Assembly (NCBI RefSeq): GCF_001830555.1
Contig: NZ_MIAM01000057.1
Span: forward strand, 10,347-66,467
Length of the DNA stretch: 56,121 bases
Direction: 5' to 3'
Source: Sphingopyxis sp. RIFCSPHIGHO2_12_FULL_65_19
GTDB lineage: Bacteria > Pseudomonadota > Alphaproteobacteria > Sphingomonadales > Sphingomonadaceae
In this document: positions 40,541 through 49,145 of the stretch, piece after piece
How positions within the stretch are numbered: the stretch's first letter is position 1
Layout of the letters: every line of letters starts with the position of its first letter
Translations under genes and position numbers: made by a program
The notes under the pieces: generated by a model
Told to the model about the DNA's origin: nothing
Databases searched by the model: none
The model's input: the letters and a program-made list of their open reading frames with translations, nothing else

Positions 40541-41410
40541 GTGTTTTTGACCGAGCAAGCGGTACAGGTCTGGGACAGCATACGGCCGCTGCGGCAGCGA
40601 GATCTGGTCGCGCGGCATGAAGTGCGGATCGGGTCGCTCGGCATCGTTGCCGCCACCGAAAAGATCGACCAGCCGACCGACTGGGCGTTCGAGGAATCGC
40701 ATCATACGATTGTCGTCCATCTGGGCGGACGGGTCGACCGAATGGACTGCGAATTTTCGGTGGGGCCATCGGGTCATGTGCTGCCATCGCGCGGCGATAT
40801 CTGGATGATCCCGGCGGCGTGCCGCTATGCCGCGCTGGCGCAGGGCGACCGGGCTGAATTTGTCGAGTTTCGGGTGCCGACATCGTTGCTCGCCGACGCG
40901 CCGATCGCGGCGCGGGTGCAACATCGCGATGATTTCATTCTGGGCGCGGCGTCGCGATTGACGGAGCTGGTGTCGACGCGGGGCGGCGATCTGGCCGCGA
41001 TGGCAAGTCATGGCATCGTCCATGCGCTGCAACTCCACCTGCTCGAACGTTATGGCGCCCGCCTGCCCGCGAAGGGGCGGCGCGATCTGTCGGCATCGGA
41101 CCGGACGCGGGTGGCCGAAGCGATCCGCAGCCAGCTCGACGCACGGCATAGCCTTGCGGGCCTTGCCGCGCTCGTCGGCATGGACGCGCGGCGCTTCTCC
41201 ACCGCTTTTCGCCAGGCGTTCGGCTTGTCGCCCTGGCAGTTCGTGCTGCGCGCGCGGCTCGACGAGGCGGCACGACAGCTTCGCGATACGCAAGAGTCGG
41301 TGACCGAGATTGCGCTGGCGGTCGGATTTGCGACGCCGAGCCATTTTGCGACCGCTTTCGTCAGCCGGTTTGGCGTGCCGCCGTCGCAATATCGCGGCGC
41401 GCTGCGATAG
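40541..41410 (+). CDS. AraC family transcriptional regulator
   Basis: About 289 residues. The N-terminal sensor part (AraC-binding-like-2, DLVARHEVRIGSLGIVAATE...GDIWMIPAACRY) precedes the C-terminal double helix-turn-helix: HSLAGLAALVGMDARRFSTAFRQAFGLSPWQFVLRARLDEAARQL and VTEIALAVGFATPSHFATAFVSRFGVPPSQYR. The start is uncertain: GTG at 40541 (used) or TTG at 40547. It is divergent from the SDR gene, and the TonB receptor gene is downstream and convergent, so either may be a target. Confidence 0.88.
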   Translation: MFLTEQAVQVWDSIRPLRQRDLVARHEVRIGSLGIVAATEKIDQPTDWAFEESHHTIVVHLGGRVDRMDCEFSVGPSGHVLPSRGDIWMIPAACRYAALAQGDRAEFVEFRVPTSLLADAPIAARVQHRDDFILGAASRLTELVSTRGGDLAAMASHGIVHALQLHLLERYGARLPAKGRRDLSASDRTRVAEAIRSQLDARHSLAGLAALVGMDARRFSTAFRQAFGLSPWQFVLRARLDEAARQLRDTQESVTEIALAVGFATPSHFATAFVSRFGVPPSQYRGALR

Positions 41411-41509
41411 GCGTCGGGCAGCATTTGCGCGGGGGCGCGACTTCGCGGCCCCTCGCCTCGCATGACAAGGGGCCCTCCCCATCGCGGCGCGACGGGGAGG
41501 AGCCGCGGG

Positions 41510-43687
41510 TCAGAATTCGACCGACGCCGATGCCTTGAAGGTGCGCGGGCCGCCCTGGACGAGGCGTGAGCCAAAGGCGCTGAAGGCGTTATAGGCGGTG
41601 GCCCAATAAGCTTTGTCCGCGACATTATCGACGTTGAAGCGCAAGGTCAGCGGGGTGTCGCCGACGCGCGCGACATAGCGTGCGCCGAGGTCGAAGCGCG
41701 TCCAGCTGTCGAGTTCGAGCGTGTTCGCCTGGTCCACCGCCTGCTTGCCCGTGTGGACCACGCGGCCGACCAGCGTCAGCGCGGGCAGGAACGGCAGGTC
41801 CCATTCGACGTTCGCGTTCGCCAGTATTTCGGGAACGCCGATGGCGTCATTGCCTTCGTTGATGCCGCCCTCGGTCCGGCGCAGCGTGGCGTCGTTGAAG
41901 GTCAGGCCCGAAATGATCCGCAGGCCCTGGACCGGCTCGCCGTCGAGCGTGATTTCGATACCCTTGTTCCGCTGCACGCCATAATTGCCGTAAACCAGCG
42001 TGACGGGATCGACGAAGCTGTTGGGCTTGTCGATGCGGAACAGCGCGACGCCCGCGTTGAACGCGCCGAAGTTGAGTTTGCCGCCCACTTCATATTGCGT
42101 CGATTTGACCGGCGGCAGCACTGCGCCGCCGTTGATTACCGGAATGTCGTTGCCGCTGCCGTCGTCGATCACCACCGGCGCGGTCGATCCGGCGACCAGC
42201 CCCTCGATCCGGTTGGCATAGAGCGACAGGCCGTTCGTCGGCTTGACGACAAGGCCGAGGACCGGGGTTGCCGCCGATTCCTTGTAACCGCCGGTGCGGG
42301 CGCCGCCGAAATAGGAGTAAGCGGTCGTCTTGATCTCTTGCAGTCGCAGGCCGCCGGTGATGAGGATGCGGTCGTTCCACAGCCCCAGCGTATTTGATGC
42401 GAAGACGCTCGACACGCGGTTGCGGCTGATCGGGAATACATTGTCCAGATCGCCGCCGACGAACCCGCCGGGCGTCGGCGCCGGGGCGATCACCGGGTCG
42501 TAAAGATTGGTGGCATAGCTGGTCGCCGAAAAATCATAGGCGTTGCGGTTGAGCTGCCAGCTGACCGCGGCGCCGGCGTTGATCTCGTGGCTGATCCCGC
42601 CGCCGTTCAGTTTGATGCGAATGCCCGCAGTCGCCGATTCATTATTATCCTCGCGCGGGACGTAGGAGCCGCTGCCGCTCGCGGCGCCGGTGACCGCATC
42701 GAGCACGGTGATGCTGGCGGTGGTCTGGTCCTCGCGCCCGTCGCGCGCGCCGACCTTGGCATACAGCATCGCGGCGTCGGATACGTCATATTCGATGCTG
42801 AAGGTGCCGAAGAAATCCTTGGTCAGGATCTGGCTCCACGGCTGCGAATAATTGGTGTCGGCATCCGGAACCGCAGGAATGACTGCGCCGATGCCGACCT
42901 GGCCGCGCCAGAATTTCTGGTTCAGCCGCTGGTAGTTGAGGTTCAGCGCGGTGCGCAGCGGTCCGTTGTTGTAATCGAGCGTCGCGCCGAGGACGTAGCT
43001 CGAGTGAAATTCATCGTCGATCGCAATGTCGCCCCGGCGCGCCGATCCGTTGATCCGCAGACCCCATTCGTCATTGGCGCCAAAGCGGCGCGCGACGTCG
43101 ACTGCGCCAGAAATGTGCGAAGCGGAGGTATAGCCCAGCGTCGCGCGGACCATGTCGCGCTCGGCCTTTTTGGGCAGGATGTTGACGCTGCCGCCGATGC
43201 CGCTACCGCCCGGCGCCGCGCCGTTCAGAAAGGCGCTGGCGCCGTTGATGACCTGGACCGAGGAGACGAGTTCGGGGGCGACGATCTGGCGCGGGGTGAT
43301 GCCATAAAGGCCGTCGAAGCCGACATCGTCGGAGGCAAGGTCGAAGCCGCGGATGACAAAGACTTCGCCGGCGATGCCAAAGCCCAGCGCGGTGCGGACC
43401 GTCGGATCATTTTCCAGCACCTCGCCAAGCGAATCGGGCTGCTGGTTCAGGATCAGCGCTTCGTTATAGCTGCGGATGTTGAACGGAATATCCTCGGCCG
43501 CCTTGGTGCCGAAGACGCCGACATTGCCGCCGCCCGTCACCTTGGTCTGGTTGTTGCGCTGCGCTGTGACGATGATGTCGTCGCTGTCGCCGCCCTCCTG
43601 CGCGATCGCGGGCATCGTGGCGGCGAGCGTCGCGGCGGCGGCGGAGAGGCCGAGCGCGATGCGGGCGTTGAACTTGGTCACTTTCAT
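41510..43687 (-). CDS. TonB-dependent siderophore-type receptor
   Basis: 725-residue outer-membrane receptor with a signal peptide (ALGLSAAAATLAATMPAIAQ). A TonB box-like DDIIVTAQR near residue 36 precedes the plug (FNIRSYNEALI, VFVIRGFD, GIGGSVNILPKKAE) and the beta-barrel, ending with aromatic Phe (KASASVEF). The plug signatures match the FhuA/FecA-like siderophore receptor group. It is downstream of the small membrane protein and PepSY genes on the same strand, a common ferric siderophore uptake and reduction arrangement. Confidence 0.93.
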   Translation of the reverse strand: MKVTKFNARIALGLSAAAATLAATMPAIAQEGGDSDDIIVTAQRNNQTKVTGGGNVGVFGTKAAEDIPFNIRSYNEALILNQQPDSLGEVLENDPTVRTALGFGIAGEVFVIRGFDLASDDVGFDGLYGITPRQIVAPELVSSVQVINGASAFLNGAAPGGSGIGGSVNILPKKAERDMVRATLGYTSASHISGAVDVARRFGANDEWGLRINGSARRGDIAIDDEFHSSYVLGATLDYNNGPLRTALNLNYQRLNQKFWRGQVGIGAVIPAVPDADTNYSQPWSQILTKDFFGTFSIEYDVSDAAMLYAKVGARDGREDQTTASITVLDAVTGAASGSGSYVPREDNNESATAGIRIKLNGGGISHEINAGAAVSWQLNRNAYDFSATSYATNLYDPVIAPAPTPGGFVGGDLDNVFPISRNRVSSVFASNTLGLWNDRILITGGLRLQEIKTTAYSYFGGARTGGYKESAATPVLGLVVKPTNGLSLYANRIEGLVAGSTAPVVIDDGSGNDIPVINGGAVLPPVKSTQYEVGGKLNFGAFNAGVALFRIDKPNSFVDPVTLVYGNYGVQRNKGIEITLDGEPVQGLRIISGLTFNDATLRRTEGGINEGNDAIGVPEILANANVEWDLPFLPALTLVGRVVHTGKQAVDQANTLELDSWTRFDLGARYVARVGDTPLTLRFNVDNVADKAYWATAYNAFSAFGSRLVQGGPRTFKASASVEF

Positions 43688-43724
43688 TCCCCTTGAAAGC
43701 GCGGCGGCGGCCGCGCAGCAAAAT

Positions 43725-43901
43725 TCAGGTCCGGCGGGCGCGCATCGCCCAGCCGACGGCACAGACGGGTATCGCCAGCGCGACCCAGGCGGCGGCGTCG
43801 CGCAGCCCGTCGCCGGTCAGCGCAACGACCAGCCCGATGATGCTGGCGATCGCGAGCAGCAGCGGGACGGCGAAGATCGCGCGGAGACCCTGTTTCTTCA
43901 T
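43725..43901 (-). CDS. Small two-helix membrane protein between PepSY protein and receptor
   Basis: 58 residues starting MKKQGLRAIFAVPLLLAIAS with two hydrophobic helices (IFAVPLLLAIASIIGLVVAL, WVALAIPVCAVGWAM). The ATG overlaps the PepSY stop by 4 bp (ATGA at 43898-43901), strong evidence for translation. It precedes the receptor gene by 37 bp. Similar short genes accompany PepSY proteins in proteobacteria and may be accessory subunits; no function is known. Confidence 0.75.
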   Translation of the reverse strand: MKKQGLRAIFAVPLLLAIASIIGLVVALTGDGLRDAAAWVALAIPVCAVGWAMRARRT

Positions 43902-45064
43902 TCGGCGGGCGCCAGTTCGCCGCCGCTTTCGACCTCGCGCACCAGCGCGTCGGTGCCGTAGCGGCGCTTGCCGAGCCAGAGATAGAGGCCCGAGCCGAGC
44001 ACGATCATCGTGAAGAGGGTGAGGATCGCCCAGAGCAGCTTGAGCGGCAGCCCGCCATAATCGCCAAAGTGCAGCGGCTGCGACAGCGCGAGCGCTTTGA
44101 CATACCAGGGCATCGGGCGCGCGTCGGTGAAGTCGCCGGTCTTCGCATCGATCAGCGCCGAGGTGAGAAGGCGTTCGGTCAGCGGCGTGTCGCCCTGAAA
44201 AAACACCGCATAATGATGCTGGCTGCTGAATGCGCCGCCGGGAAAGGCGATGAACTGGGGGTTGTTGCCGGGAATTTCCCGCCGTGCCGCCGCCATCGCC
44301 TTGTCGATCGAGCCATAGTCCTGGGGCGCGACGGCGCCCTTGCCGGCATAGGCCCGGGTCATCTCTGCCAGTTCGGTCATCTGCCAATATTGGAAGATCG
44401 GGGTCGCGAGCGCGTTGATCACGCCGGTCGCGCCGACGACCGTCATCCATGCGAGCGCGACGATGCCGAGGAGGTTGTGATAGTCGAGCCATTTCACGCG
44501 GCGGCTGCGCGAGGTGCGCAGCGTACCGAATTCCAGCTTTTTCATGAAGGGCGCATAAAGCACGACCCCCGAGACGATCGCGATGACGAAGAACAGACCC
44601 ATCAGCCCAAGGAACAACATGCCGGGCAGGCCAAGGAACATGTCGGTGTGCAGTTGCAGCAGGAAATGCATCACGCCGCTTTCATCGACGGTCGATGTGG
44701 CATCGCCCGTCGAACGGTCGAGGATCTGGATCGTCATATCCTCGGCGGGCGAATCGGGGCGCGGCGCGGTCGTGACCGTCATGGACGGCTGGTCGTTGTC
44801 GAACGCCATGAACACCGGAACCTCGCCGGGGCGCGCGGCGAGTGCCTTTGCCAGCATCGCGTCGAGCGGTTGGAGGCCGGGGGCCTCGCCCGACGATCCG
44901 ACGCCGGGCATCCCGTAATTCGGCGCGTCCTCGGTCAGTTCGTCGATTTCATGGTGAAAGATCAGCGGCAGGCCGGTGACGCAAAGCATCAGCAGGAACA
45001 GGGTGCAGACGATGCTCGTCCATTTATGGATCAGGAACCATGTACGGATGGTCGCGCGTTGCAT
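43898..45064 (-). CDS. PepSY-associated transmembrane protein
   Basis: 388 residues starting MQRATIRTWFLIHKWTSIVC. The W-x3-HKWTSIV pattern, four membrane helices (TLFLLMLCVTGLPLIF, GMLFLGLMGLFFVIAIVSGVVLY, LLGIVALAWMTVVGATGVIN, LLWAILTLFTMIVLGSGLYLW) and the two large periplasmic PepSY regions identify the PiuB/PepSY-TM family. Family members are linked to ferric siderophore reduction in the periplasm. It is the first gene of the operon that ends with the TonB receptor. Confidence 0.9.
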   Translation of the reverse strand: MQRATIRTWFLIHKWTSIVCTLFLLMLCVTGLPLIFHHEIDELTEDAPNYGMPGVGSSGEAPGLQPLDAMLAKALAARPGEVPVFMAFDNDQPSMTVTTAPRPDSPAEDMTIQILDRSTGDATSTVDESGVMHFLLQLHTDMFLGLPGMLFLGLMGLFFVIAIVSGVVLYAPFMKKLEFGTLRTSRSRRVKWLDYHNLLGIVALAWMTVVGATGVINALATPIFQYWQMTELAEMTRAYAGKGAVAPQDYGSIDKAMAAARREIPGNNPQFIAFPGGAFSSQHHYAVFFQGDTPLTERLLTSALIDAKTGDFTDARPMPWYVKALALSQPLHFGDYGGLPLKLLWAILTLFTMIVLGSGLYLWLGKRRYGTDALVREVESGGELAPAE

Positions 45065-45078
45065 GGAAAAAGGCTGCC

Positions 45079-45103
45079 GCTATTGCGAGGAATAATCAAT
45101 AGC
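45079..45103. promoter_or_regulatory. Dyad upstream of the iron-type operon, possible Fur site
   Basis: GCTATTG (45079-45085) and CAATAGC (45097-45103) are exact inverted repeats with an 11-bp AT-rich spacer, 15 bp upstream of the PepSY start. The inner TTGCGAGGAATAATCAA resembles alphaproteobacterial Fur or Irr boxes only partly. Confidence 0.4.
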
Positions 45104-45308
45104 GCCCTATGGCTTGGCTTTGCCCTTGGCAACCCGCTTTGCGGCGCCGACCCCATCATATGGGCCATCCATGCCATCAATCGGGCCAGCCGGCGGCCTT
45201 CCCGGCGCGCGCGCCGCGATGGCGCCGACCGCCATGCGATTCACTTCCCTTTCACACCGGGCAGCCTATAGTGGCCAATGAGGGACCGCTCGCACTGTTG
45301 GAGCAACT

Positions 45309-45785
45309 ATGCCCTTGAGCAGCGAGATGCAGCGATTGCGCGCCGAACATGCGGCGCTGGTCACGCTGTCGCGGATCATCCTAGGCATGACCGACCTGCC
45401 CGGCCCTCCCGACGCAAACCAGCTCGCGGCCGCGCGCAGCCAGTTGCGCGACGCGCTGGTCCGGCACCTGAAATGTGAAGACTGGATATTATACCCACGC
45501 ATGATGGCGACGGGCGATCCCGAACTGATGCGGATCACACGCGAGTTTGAAATCGAAATGGGCGGCCTGGCGGCGGATTTTGTCGCGTATGACGACAAAT
45601 GGACGCGCGAGGCGATCATTGGCGACTGGCAGGGCTTTTGCGGCGAGACCAGAACCGTCTTCGGCTTGCTGGCGACGCGCGTCGAACGCGAAGAGCGCGA
45701 GCTGTATCCGCTTGCCGAAAAATTATATGCCTCCGCCGCGGCGGTGGGGCCGCCGATCAGGGCCGGATCGACAATTTCCAGCTGA
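45309..45785 (+). CDS. Hemerythrin domain-containing protein
   Basis: 158-residue four-helix bundle-type protein. The putative di-iron ligands are His15 (RAEHAAL) and the RHLKCEDWILYP motif near residue 52, with EREERELYPLAEKL near the C terminus. Family roles include oxygen or nitric oxide sensing and iron-sulphur repair. It has no signal peptide. The gene is convergent with the TpsB gene and overlaps its 3' end by 29 bp. Confidence 0.85.
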   Translation: MPLSSEMQRLRAEHAALVTLSRIILGMTDLPGPPDANQLAAARSQLRDALVRHLKCEDWILYPRMMATGDPELMRITREFEIEMGGLAADFVAYDDKWTREAIIGDWQGFCGETRTVFGLLATRVEREERELYPLAEKLYASAAAVGPPIRAGSTISS

Positions 45786-47391
45786 TCGCGACGCGCCAGT
45801 CCTGATCGAAACCAGGCACCGGCTGTTTCCACGCATCGGCGAGTTCGAGGCCGATTGTGGCATTGTCCGCATAGGCAAGGCGAATGCCACCGCCCCAGCT
45901 GCCGAGCCGGAAATCGGTGCGCGGCGTCGCGGCGCGGGCGCGCAGCGTCACCTCGGCATAATCGACGAAACCGTAAAGCTCGCTCTTGGCAAGCTTGCCG
46001 CCGCGTAGGGGCCGCAGCGCGAGTTCGCCGAAGGTCGCATAGCCGCGGTCGCCGTTGACCAGCCCGTCGGCGAAGGCGCGTCCGAACGTCGCGCCGCCGA
46101 CACTGAACCGCTGCGCCGCGGGCAGGCGGTCGCGCGTCCAGCGGCCGGTTGCCGCGGCGCGAACCACGGCGACCTTGCCGATCGCCCGATTGGCTTCGAT
46201 GCTGGCGTCGACATAGGCAAAGCCCGCTTCGCCGACTGCGGGATCGACGCGCGCGCCGGCAAAATCGAGACCCTTGGCACCGCCAAGCCGCGCGCCGACG
46301 ACGGTGCGATCCTCGCTCACGCGAAAGGCGAGGCTGCCGCTCGCCGTCCAGCTTTTTTCGGCAGCAATAGTCGAGCCGAAGAGGGCGTTTTTCGAATCGA
46401 GATAATCGAGACGGAGCGCGGCGACGAGGTTGCGCCGCGTCGCGCGGATCAGCGGATGGGTGACGCCGATGCCCGCACTCCACGCCTCGCCGTCGATCGC
46501 CAGGCCGCGCGGGCGCGTCCGCAGCGCCGCGCCCGACACTTCGGCGCGGGTGCCGTCGGCGCCGATCGGGGTCGAATGGCTCGCCGCAAGATAGAGCAGC
46601 GACTTGACGTTGAGCGCCGCCGCGCCCGACAGCCGTGTTTCGTCGCCGCTGCGCAGCAGGCTGGAGCCGCGCGCGTTTGCCTCGACAATGCCGTCGTCGA
46701 CGAACTGGCTGGTACGCGTCGTGAAGCCGAGCCCGATCGTCGGCTCTTTCGCATCGATCGCGAGGTCGAGCGCGACCGCACCTTGCGCGCCGCCGAGCGC
46801 CAGCGACGGGGAGACGGTGACGCCGGGAATGTCGGCGATATTGCCGAGCGCGCGTTCAAAGTGGGCGCGGGCGAGCGGGCGGCGGTCGGGGAGGCGGGCC
46901 GCCATCCGGGCGACGAGCGACGCGGGGCCGCTGTCGCTCTCGCCGCTCAAGCCGACCGACCCGACATAGCCCTCGGCCGACGCGACGGTGACAATACCGC
47001 CCGACAGATCCTGTTCGGGAATGACGAGTGTGAAGAGCGCGACGCTCGATCGGTTATAGGCGCGCGTCATCGCCGCGGCGAGCCGCGCGAGATTGTCCGC
47101 CGACGCCGGCTTGCCGACAAAGCGTTGCGCCGCGCGGCCGACATTGGCGGGCACGCCCGCGCCGACGAAGCGGATTTCGCGGATGATGACATCGGGCCGC
47201 GCGCCGAGTTCGACCTTGCCGAGCGAGAGCGGCTTCGCCTCCGGGTCGGGCAGGGGGGCGCGGCTGCGGTCGGGGGCGAGGGGCGGGCGGCCATCGAGCG
47301 CCGTCGCCGCCGGTTGGGCCGCGAGCGCCGCGGCGGGGAGGAGCGAGGCTCCCGCCACCGCCGCGGCACAGGCGATGCGCAATGGGCGCAT
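45757..47391 (-). CDS. TpsB-type outer-membrane transporter (ShlB/FhaC/HecB family)
   Basis: 544 residues with a signal peptide (ACAAAVAGASLLPAAALA). The periplasmic POTRA part (VIIREIRFVGAGVPANVGRAAQRFVG, VTVASAEGYVGSVGLSG) is followed by a 16-strand-like barrel containing FSVGGATFGRAFADGLVNGDRGYATFGELAL, the conserved loop motif region of the family, and ending KLSIRP. Such proteins export one partner across the outer membrane. The start lies 11 bp after the stop of the collagen-like lipoprotein gene, so that protein is the candidate partner. Confidence 0.9.
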   Translation of the reverse strand: MRPLRIACAAAVAGASLLPAAALAAQPAATALDGRPPLAPDRSRAPLPDPEAKPLSLGKVELGARPDVIIREIRFVGAGVPANVGRAAQRFVGKPASADNLARLAAAMTRAYNRSSVALFTLVIPEQDLSGGIVTVASAEGYVGSVGLSGESDSGPASLVARMAARLPDRRPLARAHFERALGNIADIPGVTVSPSLALGGAQGAVALDLAIDAKEPTIGLGFTTRTSQFVDDGIVEANARGSSLLRSGDETRLSGAAALNVKSLLYLAASHSTPIGADGTRAEVSGAALRTRPRGLAIDGEAWSAGIGVTHPLIRATRRNLVAALRLDYLDSKNALFGSTIAAEKSWTASGSLAFRVSEDRTVVGARLGGAKGLDFAGARVDPAVGEAGFAYVDASIEANRAIGKVAVVRAAATGRWTRDRLPAAQRFSVGGATFGRAFADGLVNGDRGYATFGELALRPLRGGKLAKSELYGFVDYAEVTLRARAATPRTDFRLGSWGGGIRLAYADNATIGLELADAWKQPVPGFDQDWRVAISWKLSIRP

Positions 47392-47402
47392 GGGGAGCGG
47401 CC

Positions 47403-48332
47403 TCAGTTGCCGCGCTTCGGCTTCACGCCGCCGAGGACGCCCCCGACGGTGCCGGTCACCCCCGTGACGAGGCCGGTCACGGGATCGATCGCCGCGCCGC
47501 CGTCGGCCGTGCCGCCGGTGACCCCGCCGCCGACCTGCGCGAGGGCCCCGGTCGCCGTCGTGACGACGTTGCCGACGAGCGCAACCGGCGATCCGGCCGG
47601 GTTCCCGCTCGTCAGCCCGCCTGCTGTCCCGCCGAGCAGATTGCCGCCGGTGCCGGGTTGGAGCGTGACGAGCTGGCCCCCCGATCCGACGCCGACGGTC
47701 AGCAGGCTGCCATTCTGCTGGCCGGGCGACAGGATGCTGGCACCGATCAGCGGCGAAGCGCCCGCGCTGCCGAGCGCCGTCGCCTTGCCGATCGTCGCGG
47801 TGACGAGTTGGCCGGGCGCGGCAGTGAGGCCGTCGACCAGATATTGCTGGCCGCTGCCCGTCTGGACCAGCGCGACACCGGTGCTTTTGACTACCCCGAC
47901 GACGGTGCCGACCAGATTGGCGTTCCCCGGCACCTTGCCGTCAACGGCGCTGGCGAGCAGCAATCCCTTGTCAGCGATGACATTGACGAGGCCGCCCGTT
48001 TTCACGAGCACGCCGCCGATCACCGGATTGACGCTGGCGGGGTCGCCGGTGTTGGCGAGCAGCCCGGTGCCTGCGACGCCGCCGGGACCGACGAGGCCGC
48101 CGACCGCCAGCGCACCGGCGTCGCCGAGGGCGAGGCCGCTGCCCGCGGGCCCGGCCGGTCCCGCGGGTCCGGCCGGACCCTGCGCGCCTGCCGGGCCGAC
48201 GGCGCCGGTCGCGCCGCCGCTGCCAACACTGCCGACGCGGTAACTGCCCGACGATTCACATGCTGCGAGCGCGAAGCAGGCAGGTATCAGGATGAGGTGG
48301 GCTGGACGAAATTCAAGACAAGACAAAGGCAT
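47403..48332 (-). CDS. Collagen-like lipoprotein, probable TpsB partner
   Basis: 309 residues. The signal peptide ends in lipobox ALAAC (Cys25). Residues 40-66 are nine uninterrupted Gly-X-Y triplets rich in GPA, a collagen-like stretch. The rest is a low-complexity Gly/Val/Leu-rich part with repeated turns such as GVLVKTGGLVNV, GTVVGVVKSTGVALVQTGSG and a C terminus of Gly/Thr repeats ending in KPKRGN. It lacks the N-terminal haemagglutination domain of normal TpsA proteins, yet sits 11 bp before the TpsB gene. Surface display is inferred. An AT-rich promoter region lies upstream. Confidence 0.78.
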   Translation of the reverse strand: MPLSCLEFRPAHLILIPACFALAACESSGSYRVGSVGSGGATGAVGPAGAQGPAGPAGPAGPAGSGLALGDAGALAVGGLVGPGGVAGTGLLANTGDPASVNPVIGGVLVKTGGLVNVIADKGLLLASAVDGKVPGNANLVGTVVGVVKSTGVALVQTGSGQQYLVDGLTAAPGQLVTATIGKATALGSAGASPLIGASILSPGQQNGSLLTVGVGSGGQLVTLQPGTGGNLLGGTAGGLTSGNPAGSPVALVGNVVTTATGALAQVGGGVTGGTADGGAAIDPVTGLVTGVTGTVGGVLGGVKPKRGN

Positions 48333-48767
48333 GATAAATCCCCTTCGTGCATGATCTGGTCCCTATGCCCGTTATTCGTGCGCGGCGAATAAGTTCCCTT
48401 TAATGTTGATAATGATTGAAATAAATTTGGATCATTAACCAGATTATTTTCAGAAAACTAAGTTTTCTAGGAAAAATATCGACTCTTTTTTAGTAATGGT
48501 TTATATTTCATTTAATTTTTGTTTACCGTTCGATTGCGGTGATTGTTTCGGATTGACGCAGTTTTTCGGCCGGGAGATCGGCGCGGCGCACGCCGCGCGT
48601 AAGGGGCGGGCCAATCGCGATGGGCCGGCAGGGCAAGCGCGGCGTCGGTGCGCGCGAGGGCGAGCGCATGGCGCGGGCGGGGCCGGATGCCGCCTTTTCA
48701 TTGACGATGACGGCGTCGCCCCGCTAGGGCCGCGCCATCATTTCAGGCATTTTTGGGAATCAAGTTC
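48333..48767. promoter_or_regulatory. AT-rich divergent promoter region
   Basis: 435 bp with no supported gene between the collagen-like lipoprotein and the DUF3297 gene. About 48390-48530 is strikingly AT-rich for this genome and holds the palindrome AGAAAACT-A-AGTTTTCT (48452-48468). The right third is GC-rich with an Arg-rich shadow frame only. The AT-rich part probably contains the promoter and operator of the lipoprotein/TpsB operon. Confidence 0.55.
48452..48468. promoter_or_regulatory. 17-bp palindrome upstream of the collagen-like operon
   Basis: AGAAAACT and AGTTTTCT are exact inverted 8-bp arms around a central A, 120 bp upstream of the lipoprotein start in an AT-rich block. It is a candidate binding site for a dimeric regulator. 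Confidence 0.5.
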
Positions 48768-49049
48768 ATGACCGACACGCCGCCCGACCATATGTCGACC
48801 AACCCGCGTTCGCCCCATTTCGACATGGAGGTGCTCCAGCGCGGCATCGGCATCCGCTTCAAGGGCAAAGAGCGCACCGACGTCGAGGAATATTCGATCT
48901 CCGAAGGCTGGATTCGCGTCGCTGCGGGCAAATCCAAAGACCGTTTCGGCCAGCCGATGACGATCAAGCTGTCGGGCGAGGTCGAGGCCTGGTTCGAGGA
49001 TGTCGCCGGCGAAAGCGACGGCCAAGGCGACAAGGCGACCGAGGAATAA
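48768..49049 (+). CDS. DUF3297 family protein
   Basis: 93-residue protein starting MTDTPPDHMSTNPRSPHFDM. The pattern RGIGIRFKGKERTDVEEYSISEGWIRVAAGKSKDRFGQPMTIKLSG is that of DUF3297, a small conserved proteobacterial protein of unknown function, possibly a glutathione-peroxidase-like or RNA-associated fold (not established). There are no membrane segments. It stands alone between two leftward genes. Confidence 0.85.
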   Translation: MTDTPPDHMSTNPRSPHFDMEVLQRGIGIRFKGKERTDVEEYSISEGWIRVAAGKSKDRFGQPMTIKLSGEVEAWFEDVAGESDGQGDKATEE

Positions 49050-49145
49050 TCGGCGGGCGTCATGCCGCGCGCTTGGGCTGCCTTTGCAGGGGGCCAGGGT
49101 CGGCAATGACGCCGATGGGCGGCCGACGGGAGCGTGTTCGGGTGT

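Noticed and set aside
46456..48243. 595-codon rightward frame opposite the TpsB and collagen-like genes
   Set aside because: Its Pro/Thr-rich half is only the reverse of the Gly-rich collagen-like gene and the Arg-rich half the reverse of TpsB, which has a signal peptide and barrel motifs.
48496..48771. 91-codon rightward frame before the DUF3297 gene
   Set aside because: It begins in the AT-rich promoter, turns Arg/Gly-rich, and overlaps the DUF3297 start. There is no family and no ribosome binding site.
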